Positions 54,820-64,000 of a stretch of DNA of 64,000 bases are shown here, in pieces. Within the stretch, counting starts at the first letter, position 1, and the number at the start of each line of letters is the position of its first letter. This DNA comes from Pegea sp. RAD2-039 (taxonomy: Eukaryota; Chordata; Thaliacea; Salpida; Salpidae). A program made the position numbers and the translations under genes. The notes beneath the pieces are model-generated. The model was not told the DNA's origin and did no database searches. It was given only the letters and a program-made list of their open reading frames with translations. The stretch covers positions 2,041,001-2,105,000 of the forward strand of contig JAQGEQ010000192.1 in assembly GCA_034620365.1 (NCBI GenBank). Reading direction: 5' to 3'.

Positions 54820-55900
54820 TATTACTCAATGGCACCAACTGGTGTAATTTGGCACGATATTGTGGTTATTCAGAAACAACAGAGTTGTTGATCACTATCA
54901 AGCAACAAAGAAGTCTCACTAAAATAAAGAAGTGAGTTGTTTGACAAATTTTTCCAATTTTCTACAAAGAGGTCTCGAGCGAAAATTGGAGGTTACTTTT
55001 GTTTCAATATTTATGGCTAGGTGTGTAATAAACTCACCACGTGAAATCAAGCGATAGTAATGCTCCAAAAGATAAACTGTGCCAACTTACTTGATATAAA
55101 TGTTGTCACATTAGCGCTAGGCAACTGCTGAAAATTTGTTGTTTTTTTAATGCATCTGTTTAAAGTATTATTCCAGAATGTTAGGAATTATGCAAAGAAC
55201 ACTCAAAAATATCTACAGCAATTTAAAATAATAGAAAAAAAATACTTTGAGACTTTGCCAAGAAGTTTGTGACTTAAAACAATGCAACAAAGTATGATTT
55301 CGAGTTGTATTCATGAATCTGTTGTTCTGAAATCTGATTCGGCATTCAAATGATGTGACGTGTAAGAATAGATGTAAGCGTGATTGTGAAAATCGAAATA
55401 AACCGCGATAGAAAAACGATGCCGGCGTCTTTGAAGTAAAAATGCATTCGATCTTAAAACTGATCGTCATACTAAACTGAGGATAAACACAAGGTCTTCT
55501 TCAGTGCTAAACTACCAGGACAGCTGTGAGTAGATGTGTGTGGCGACGCAGATTAGAAATCGCTATTGGTCAGGTCGTGACCTATACACCAGCTGCAAAA
55601 GAGACTACTACCGCTGAAACTTTTTAGTTCCCTTTTTGCATGTTTAAAGATATCGTTTGGTGCTGTCAAATGCTTTGATTTAATTTCCCCGATTCTAGGT
55701 AGAATCAGTAATTGACTAACAATGAAAGTGCTTTGTTGAAGTGTTTGAAGAAGTATCCAGCTGTTTACCATACCACATAAAAAGAGATGAAAAAATGGTT
55801 TCAATGAAATCCTCATCTATTTTTGTCAATCATCGATAGAAGGTTGATGCTGAGAAAGATCACATCAATTATTTCAGTTTGAATTTGAAAGATTAGCTCG
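54820..55900. other. GC-richer island in the distal 3' flank
   Basis: About 1.1 kb of raised G+C. Two minus-strand frames of 85 and 87 codons (55213-55470 and 55553-55816) lie here in sequence. Neither shows a domain I recognise, and the stretch between them carries no clear splice pair. It has no GGCGCC word, unlike the islands nearer the gene. Confidence 0.3.
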
Positions 55901-58900
55901 GCGGTCTTTCTGAATTTTCACGCATGTAAGTAAACTCTTGTAAACCTCAGGCAATATTTCAATTATTATTATCATCACAAAATATAATTGTTGTATTGAG
56001 TAGAAACATTTGTGTTGTTTTATTCAGTTTAATTATTCGAAATAATAGTTTTCGATTTGTTTTTATTTAGTCAAATTGTATTTTCTAGTCTTTGATATCA
56101 GTTAAAATCTAATGCACAACTTTAATGTACTCAAATAAGTAACTTATAAGAATTGAAGTAAAAACTATTCGAGATAAAGAAGAACCAAAGTTTGTTTCAT
56201 TTTTGATATACTTTATGCTTTTTTAAGTTTTGAAACTTATGTAAATGTATAAAAATTTCATATATGTAAAATATTGAACTAATTACCCTTAAAATAATCA
56301 AGTACCCTACTACTTTTGTTCCCTACCTAATGATAAGCATCATTATTTAAGAGAGCTCTGTTCTTTTTTTGATAGAAGACTACCAAGAAATAATATATCC
56401 TTTTCTAAAAGTCAGTTCTGATTTTTATAATTTTTCAAAAGTAATTTCTTCCTAAAGCAATTACTTATACGGAAGCCAAACACCAAATGCTCGTACGGAC
56501 ATTAAAAATTTATCAATTGTATACATAAGACATCAAATGTTACTCACGACAAATTTGAGCGAGTGTAAAAACTTACTTCTTTCTATGTACAGATAGATGT
56601 AATGTGAGATTACTTCAACTTGTTCATGAATAATCCATAATTGATAAGAGATAAGGATGTATTCTTTAGTTTCTCGCGTAAATTAGGTGATAAGAACCAT
56701 TCTTACAGTGTAAAGTGTTCACCACTTGCTTGAAAGTCTACTTACATCAATTGTTTTATACAGTTTAAATTATTAACCAGCATCATGTAGAAACATTACT
56801 TGTTTCTACAAATTACTTTTCTCGATGTATATAAATTTAATGACTAATAAAAATGTTACAAGCTTATGCTTTGAAGTAACTTGAGATTATGGTTATGTAT
56901 TGTTTTTTTGATATTTTAAAACTTCTTCAAAATATTTTGTTTAAATCGATTTAAAGCTTAGTAAACTTCTTTACTGTATTTTTAGTTATACAGATAAATG
57001 AATTCATACTATATAATCTTAATTTAGATAATAATATAACATTGTTTTATGCTTTAAGTGTACAATAGTTTATAGATAAAACATACTCAAAAATATTTTA
57101 TATTTGAAATACAGCTGTTTGAACATGTTTCTAAGTATTTAAACAATTGTACTCGTCCAGCTGTACGGTTGGTACAATAAAATGATGTTCAAGTAGCTAA
57201 GCTGACTGAAACGTCACTAAGATCAAAATATGCGAGGTACAAGTTAAATGATTTAAAAACTTAGTTGTTTAGATTCATCAGCAGATATAAAAAAGTGTGA
57301 TAAGAGGGGACTTCTTTATAAAGAAAGTATTTAGTTGTTCAATGAAATATTCTATCGTGTTTTTCTTAGAATTAGGTGTAATGCTGCTTCAATTTCCTTA
57401 TGAATTAAGTTTTTACTCTAAAAATAACCAAATCGCTGATTCATAAGTAGCTTTGAAAATATTTCCATTCTCCTAATTAATTCAATTCCTGTTAAAGCTT
57501 TTACAGTTTGTTTCAAAACATATTTAAATAAAGATAGTCTTATAACTATATAACTCTTTTTTAATTAGTCTTTTTATTAGTAGAAAATGTAGCAATTTCT
57601 GATATTTACTAAACTTTTACATAACTTCTGAAACTTTAATTCTGTTTTTTTGTAACTTATAAAAGTAAATCCTGTATATTTCAAAAATTTGTAAAGTGTT
57701 TTAAATATTTATAAAACAAAATACCTAATCTAGTAATATTTAGAAGTCTTTGTAGCGTTTAACCTACTTATGAACTCTATATTTGTATATTACCAGGAAT
57801 ATAGATTCATATTTATAATGCTACTAAAAGTAAAAATCTATTTGACTGAAAAATATTGTTCTTCTTAGAGATTTATGAAAAAAGCCTAAAATTTCCCTCA
57901 CCTTGAATTTTCTAAAACTTATAAAATTTTTGACATCACTACAAATATATTTACGAAAATTTTATATATTTTTATCATATTAGAAAAATAGTTTAATTAA
58001 TACTTTGTAAAATTAGTTTGATAATAGTACGATTTGATTTATTTCAAAACACTTTTAATTAGTAGGTAAAATTTGGTATCATACAATGCTTATTTTACAG
58101 TATTTTTAGTAGAAAATATTTACATCAACTTATCTAATAACTTAAAGAATTTATTGACACTATAATTTCTTTATTAGAGTGAATCATTTCAGTTAATGTT
58201 AGTTTGAATCAAATAAACAAACTTAAAAGTAATCATAAGTTATTGTAACTTAAGAAATTATCTTTTGATGTTAAGCTTCTATATTTTAGATTAAATCGTA
58301 TAAGGTTATAAGCTAAATAAAATTTAAGTTTATCGATCATAAATTTTCACAATTAACTTAATGTTTGCGTTGTAAACACTAGTTCGACAACCTATAATCT
58401 CTAAAAGCTGACGAAGTAGTTGATAAAATGATAATATTACTCTCAGGCATTAGAAACCGTCAGTATCTGCTGATAATTATTTATTCCTGAAGACTTAAAT
58501 TAAACTAAATGTATTTAGTCATCTCATAAGTTTTAAAACTATCAAGTATAGAAATAATTTTTCTAAGTCAAATGAATTTAATTAATAAATTATCAAATAA
58601 TTTTTAAAAATTTTGTTTTTAGGATTATGAAACATGTTTAACAAAAAACTGTCTCCAATCAATGATTGAATAAATTGAACAAAATGCAGAACTTTTTAAA
58701 GTAGAAATTTTAAAGACTTATCTTAGAGTAATTGATCTCTAGACTTGAATGGAAAATATACAAATCTATTCAAGAGGGCAGATATCTACAAAAAGGTTGT
58801 AAAAGTATTTAAGAAATAGGTTTTAGAGTTAAAATAAATTTTTTTCTCAAATTCTGGTCGTTTTAAGTAAAATAAAAAGTATTTTAGCAAATAATTTAAA

Positions 58901-59540
58901 GCAACTCAATTTGATATCAAATAATTTCTTTGAATTTTAAATAAAGCTTTTTTGAAGTAAAAATATCAATTGATCTGAAAAAGAAGTCTAAATAAAATCT
59001 ATTTTAGGTTTTAAATAAATCAATAAATACTTCAAAGAAACTAAAATGAGTTCATTTTTTAATAATAATGTCAAAGTAAAGAAATTATTTTGCGTAAATC
59101 AATATTTAGAGTAATAAATAATTTTTCTGAAATGGATTTCAATGTAAAAACAGGAATTTAGGTGAAAACTTCAGGAAATTAGTTTCAAAAACTTTCTTTT
59201 CTTAATATATTTTTGATATAGTTTATTTTTTTCAATGAAATTCATCAATATTATAAAATGTTATAAATCCTATCATATTCACGAACTACAGTTTTTCTGA
59301 GACTTTATTGTATTAACAATTTTGTTTTTTTGATTTTACTTACACCATCACGTGAAAATTGAAGAAAAATAATCAGATACAAAAAAGTTTCAATAAAAAG
59401 CCAATAATTAGCTTCGAGATCGACAACTACCTATACCAAGTTTTTTGCTTGGTAGCAACCGTCAACTTGAAGTAGAGTCTGAAATACAACATCATGCAAA
59501 AGCTGATTGCAAATGATTCAGCCCTCAAATAGAACTAAAG

Positions 59541-59618
59541 GAAAATCTCGATGTAAACGAGGTAGTTTTAACTTCACTTCCCCCTGAATATAAACCTGAG
59601 ATTAGTTTTAATTACCTC
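59541..59618 (+). mobile_element. Possible copia-type gag scrap
   Basis: A 26-codon open stretch reads ENLDVNEVVLTSLPPEYKP and a few more residues before a stop. The pattern of a short acidic lead followed by L-T-S-L-P-P-x-Y recalls the gag segment of Ty1/copia elements. Flanking frames are broken and no protease, integrase or RT of that class was seen. It may be coincidence. Confidence 0.2.
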
Positions 59619-60179
59619 TAATGATTGATAAAAAATCTTCAATTAAAACGAATTATTTCACTTGTTGAGTCAATCCGCGTTTGATTTTTTGAAGATAATA
59701 TTTTTTTGCTGAATTCTTTGAACAAGTTTCTTGATAGAATTCATGAGCTAAATCTCCATCTTCATCAAAGTACAGGGAGCTGTAAATTTAAAAAGTTTCT
59801 ATAAGTAACCACTAACTGTGAAGCATGTTTAAAATATTTCATTTCTAACATACATCTTTAGGGATATTCAAGTAAATCTTAACATTCTAGAGGATGTAGT
59901 ATCTGCTTACTTGATAGAATAAACTTAAAAGTTCAACAAGTTCATATAAATTTAGATAATTTTCTATTTTAAAAAAATAGTTTTGGAATTATTTAAGATC
60001 TTTTTAACTTAAAATCTAAATTCATATTCTGAAGTATTTATATCTCTTTCTTTAACGTCTTAAAATAAATCATATCTGATATATACAATGTTACTAGTAG
60101 TACGAGGCTAGTTATGGTTTTTTTTTAACTTTTTTGAAAGATTTAAAATTTCCTAATATAGATTGAACTATTCCTCTAC

Positions 60180-61530
60180 TCTTAAATAACTGTACTCATA
60201 ACAACTTTCTCAATTTTACAACTACTAATTCTCTAACTCACTGTATTCATGAACCCACTCACTTGAAAGGTCATATTTTGGATCTTTCATTTTGTAACAC
60301 CAAAAGATTAAACCAATTATTATACTTACTCAGTCCTCCCTTTATTTCCGTCTGCAGCTAATTTATTTCTTTTATAGTTTAAATTAATCCATCTGCAAAT
60401 GTCTCTAATGATGATATGACTTATTCTAAAGTCTAGAGATCCAAGGTGGAAAAAATAAGATCTATCTTCTCTTAACTGGAAATGCAAGCTTAATGAAGGA
60501 CTATTTCATCGAGATTCTGATAAATTCAAAAGTTTGCTCCACCAACAACCCCCTCTCAACTCCAATCCTCCAAAACTCTACTTCACATTAAACGCTTGTT
60601 GAATACTCTCCCCTACATACCACCTGTTATTGATGAAAATACAAATTTGTATCTCAGTCTCTTAGCTGAACTTTTAAACCTTAACCTTCAGAAAGTTTTC
60701 ACTGAAGACAGCGTTTCTAAAACTTCTGTTCTCACGGAAGATTTTGTAATCTTAAATAACTCTCAGACAGTTTAACTTCAACTCTACTCTTATTTCTTAG
60801 ATTGAATAATTTCTTAAATAAAGACAACTAGTCATCATCAATAATTCTATTTAAAGTTTCTTTGAGCTCTGGAAATCCAATCCTCTATGTGGATGATGCC
60901 AAGCTTTTTAGTATCAAATCAATCTACTCACTTATGGCTTCAATCAACTCAAACTAGAGATGGATAATTTTTTCCATAATATAATTACCCATCAACATCT
61001 AACCTAACATCATCTGACTTTTATCTAAACAGCAATAAAACTTCGATATCCTGTCATTAAACCCTTGCACATCTTCATCTCTCATCTCTTAAAATGGGAT
61101 CAGCAGTGAATCAATTTATTAAAATTGGTTCAGTTACTTCATATCAAATTTTCAAATCTTTTTAGGCCAAAAATATTTAGACATTGTTAAAACTGTTCAC
61201 CATCCGTAATAGATTAGAGTTCAATTTTTCTCTAAAGAGTTATCACCTTAAAAAATAACCTTGAATCTGCTTAAAGATCATTTGCTAAGAAAGCTTTCCT
61301 TAGATGTGACCTTTTCTACAAACAATAACCTTTATCAACTTAATATCAAAATTTTGCAATATTGATGTCTTTTTTCTAACCTCAAACTATTAATCAAAAT
61401 TATTAATAGTTTCTTAACTTCAATAACTTCTTTAAAGATCACAATTTTTTATGTCCTCGGAGCTTTACAACTTGTGATCTATAGCCACACATTAAATTAA
61501 ATAAATAATAATAAAATTATAAAAGTATAA
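60180..61530 (+). mobile_element. Degenerate CR1/L2-type non-LTR retrotransposon
   Basis: Pieces of a LINE ORF2 appear in the right order on the plus strand. HEPTHLKGHILDLSFCN (within 60209-60300) matches the end of the apurinic-like endonuclease. An open stretch around 60,580-60,770 with LLAELLNLNLQKVFTEDS matches the segment before the reverse transcriptase. GNPILYVDDAKLF (60871-60909) matches the RT catalytic box, with YVDD in place of the usual F/YADD. Only about 180 nt separate VFTED from YVDD, where intact relatives have several hundred, so part of the RT core (including the usual PQGS-type motif) is gone. Stops and frame changes are frequent. The strand has a strong C-over-G skew. An A/T-rich run (taaataaataataataaaa) near 61,500 could be the 3' tail. 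It is inactive; the exact family is not certain. Confidence 0.8.
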
Positions 61531-61581
61531 GATTCTAAAACAATAGAAAAATAAATAACCACTAACTGTTTAAAAATACTT

Positions 61582-61749
61582 TCACTTCAAAAAATATATA
61601 AACTTTTTTAATAACCTTGTTCTAGTTAAAATAAAAGGTGAAACTTTTAGTTGTCTAGATGAATCACAATCAGATGAACATCCATCACCAGCTCCTTTAT
61701 TCATATAATCAGAACCTTTTTTTAACAGTTTTCGAGCACTTTGCCCCAT
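61582..61749 (-). CDS. Hypothetical 55-residue ORF or first exon
   Basis: I do not recognise this protein. The ATG at 61749 has A at -3 and G at +4, a strong animal start context, and an in-frame TGA lies just upstream. It reads MGQSARKLLKKGSDYMNKGA, then a Gly/Asp/Cys/Ser-rich stretch (GDGCSSDCDSS), then VSPFILTRTR and a hydrophobic end. Its amino acid mix is more protein-like than other short frames nearby. It lies just beyond the 3' end of the LINE remnant and on the opposite strand. It could be a chance ORF, a small gene, or the first exon of a minus-strand gene continuing leftward; no convincing donor was found. Confidence 0.2.
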   Translation of the reverse strand: MGQSARKLLKKGSDYMNKGAGDGCSSDCDSSRQLKVSPFILTRTRLLKKFIYFLK

Positions 61750-64000
61750 ATTAAAAATTCATCAACAACAATAAATAGATAAGAAACACTGTACACCAAA
61801 ACATTTTCTTAAGTTTATTAGGACTTAATTCTAATTACATATTTGTGAAATTATCATATTTAGGTTAGATTAAAATAGAAATCTTAGTTTATCCACAAAA
61901 GCTAAATTAATTTAATTAATTTCAAATATTCTTATGGATGATATAGAATATAAAATAAAGAATAAATATTTGGCATTCTTTTATTCATATATTTTTTCAG
62001 CTATGTATTAGCTGAAAAATAAATCTTTGATAAATCATAAAGTAAACTCAACACAGCTTATCAATAACTATAAATCTCAAACCTGTTTTAAGATTCCTTA
62101 ATTATTTGTATAAAATAAATTTAAGCAAAATTATTAAAACCTAGTTAAAAATAATTAATTGAGCAGAAATAATTCTAGTTAAAAAGAAATTTATAAATAA
62201 ATCTATGAACTATAATTACAACATTTTTTAAACACTAATAAAAATTTTTCATTAAAAAGCAATTTTTATATTTATTTAGAAACAATATCTTTAGAGTTGT
62301 CTTATAAATAAAACATAAACACTAAATATAAAATAATAACACTTGACACTACCACAGTGAATAAAACTTAGAATATCTCTATCATATTCAAACTATAGAT
62401 AAAAATAAAGAAATTTATTTATTATATCTTATTAACATAAAGCAAAAATGAATCAAAATAAGTCATTTACAAGATAAATGAAATATCTTAACTTATATAA
62501 TTACTTTCAACAATACAGTTTGAATATAATGATTTAAAAGTATTATTTATTTATAAAGTTTTAAGTCAACTATTTAATTATCATACTATAACCAGTTCTG
62601 GATGCTGCAAATAGTTATTATTAAAACTTAAGATTTTCAATATGATTAAAAATATTCTTTGTTGTAATATTTTTAGAGATAGAACATAATCAGTAATTTA
62701 AAACCAGGTTTTGTTCAATTGATAATTAAAAAGTGATGATAAACAGCTAATGCAAATAGCAGACATGACTATTTGATAATCGAGGTTCAAAAAACACAAT
62801 TTTATAAATAAAGAAATATACATAAAAAAATCAGGTAATTATTTGTCTTATTTAATAAAGGATATTCAAAAATATTGTAAATTAAATAGGAAATACGTTA
62901 TTGATTAACAAAATTTTACTTCAGTGGATAAATAAAACAAGATTGAAACTACCCTTTTATTCCTGCTTCACTGGTACCTTCCTTAGAAATGTTAAATATT
63001 TGCTTCAGCATAATAAAAAGAGTTATAGAAAAAGTTCTGTCAAAAACATACTACTTCTAACTTTACTGGGGATAACAAATGATATAGAAATTAAGTTAGC
63101 TGAATCTAGTTAAATCATTGTAAAATATCATTATCGATTTAGTCAGTTAGATATTTAATACCAAAAGCTCAAATAAGTTTAATTAGAAACTGTTCACTGC
63201 ATTTTATAGTTAAAGTTAGTTAATTGACCCTTTATTTTTTATTTAAAATTGTTTAGCCCTATATAAAAGAAGTATTTATAGTTTACAATTTATTTTAAAC
63301 TTAAAGAAAAGTATGTACAAGTCAGCAATTACAAGATTATCCAATTCAATGAGAAGCAAAAATTATTTTACTTTAAATGAGAGAAAGAGGAATTTCGAAT
63401 TAAAGCAAAGTTAAAAATTGAAAAAATTTCGTTAATTTTTTTTTATTTGTAATGCTTATATGTATAAAAACAAGTATGTACTGATTTATTTTAAAGTCTA
63501 TTTATAATTGATAAATTGATAAAAGACTTAAAGTTAACATTCTGTGGCAAATTTTTAGAATCAATTTATCCGTAAAAATGATTTCCGTTGTAGCTTGAAT
63601 ATTTAGTTTTAGACCATTCATTCTTTTTCGAGTTTTTCTCTAACAGCACTATAAAATAGTTTTGAGTAAAGAGAAACTGATTCAAATCCCTTTTAGGAAA
63701 CACAAACTTAAATGAAGTTACCTTTGACATAGTTTAAAAGCCAAATTTAAAAATAAACCTTTAATAACAATATTTTTAAGCTTATTGTAAATACTGCAGT
63801 TATTTCGATACATTAATAAACATTTAAGTAGAGGAACTTATTAAGAAGGAACTTAATAAGCTCTAAAATTTCTCCTCCAACAAAACCAGCCTTTATTCAT
63901 GAGAATTGGTTTTATAAACAACAATCTTGGAAAAAAACTTTCAAATTTACCTTTACCAGTATAATGGAAAACTCCTAACAGTTCTATTGTGTATGTATAA
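61750..64000. other. AT-rich distal flank
   Basis: Extremely AT-rich sequence with no recognisable gene. A 70-codon plus-strand frame at 62,901-63,113 starts at a non-ATG codon and shows no motif. A perfect 11-bp stem with a 5-nt loop lies at 61,993-62,019, which is within chance expectation here. Confidence 0.6.

Larger units (their letters stand above)
29276..59500. other. 3' flank without recognisable genes
   Basis: About 30 kb of AT-rich, stop-dense sequence. ORFs of 60-98 codons are low-complexity or sit in the GC-richer islands, and none resembles a known protein. No tRNA B-box of good quality, no rRNA and no CRISPR-like array was seen. The T-box exons are not repeated here, so there is no visible second T-box gene. 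Short exons and non-coding RNAs cannot be excluded by eye. Confidence 0.6.

Noticed and set aside
55213-55816. Two consecutive minus-strand ORFs of 85 and 87 codons as a two-exon gene
   Set aside because: No plausible donor-acceptor pair joins them, and neither shows a recognisable domain.
61993-62019. Perfect 11-bp stem with 5-nt loop (TTTTTCAGCTA / TAGCTGAAAAA), possible small RNA hairpin
   Set aside because: About one such stem is expected by chance in AT-rich DNA of this length, and it is too short for a typical miRNA precursor.

Overview
The window looks like animal nuclear DNA. It is very AT-rich (roughly 70% A+T by eye, not counted), has GT-AG introns and long non-coding stretches, and shows no bacterial-style gene packing. 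The one gene I can support fully is a plus-strand T-box transcription factor of the Tbx2/3 (omb/bifid) class. Six coding exons between 15,713 and 28,038 join in frame to 2,187 nt, or 728 residues plus stop. The T-box is complete (about residues 103-294). A C-terminal [11 protein letters not shown] motif places it in Tbx2/3 rather than another T-box subfamily. The protein is divergent within the T-box, so the host is probably a fast-evolving invertebrate. I cannot name the phylum from the sequence.

Layout: 1-15,560 is an AT-rich 5' flank with no recognisable gene, broken by GC-richer islands (about 8.6-9.3 kb and 10.3-10.6 kb). The Tbx2/3-like gene follows, with introns of about 5.1, 3.0, 0.96, 0.56 and 0.56 kb; introns 1, 2 and 3 also hold GC-richer islands. 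A candidate poly(A) signal lies at 29,250. From there to about 59.5 kb is a second gene-poor flank with further islands (34.9-35.2, 36.6-37.9, 38.8-39.4 and 54.8-55.9 kb). At 60.2-61.5 kb is a degenerate CR1/L2-type non-LTR retrotransposon on the plus strand, with a possible copia-like scrap just upstream (59.54 kb). A 55-codon minus-strand ORF with a good start context lies at 61,582-61,749.

The least explained signal is in the islands. The hexamer GGCGCC occurs 12 times between 2.8 and 39.3 kb, where roughly one copy would be expected at this base composition. Several copies sit at the edge of a longer partly conserved block (an AGTCTG-like word, then CGACAGACAC or CAGAC, then an AAG-containing word). 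The better-aligned blocks point rightward at 10.3 and 18.6 kb and leftward at 35.0, 36.8 and 39.3 kb, so they face each other across most of the gene. They could be an old dispersed repeat or an architectural or regulatory motif; the sequence alone does not decide.

Long non-coding flanks with islands around one developmental regulator fit a regulatory landscape for Tbx2/3. That is inference: no enhancer activity can be read from the sequence.
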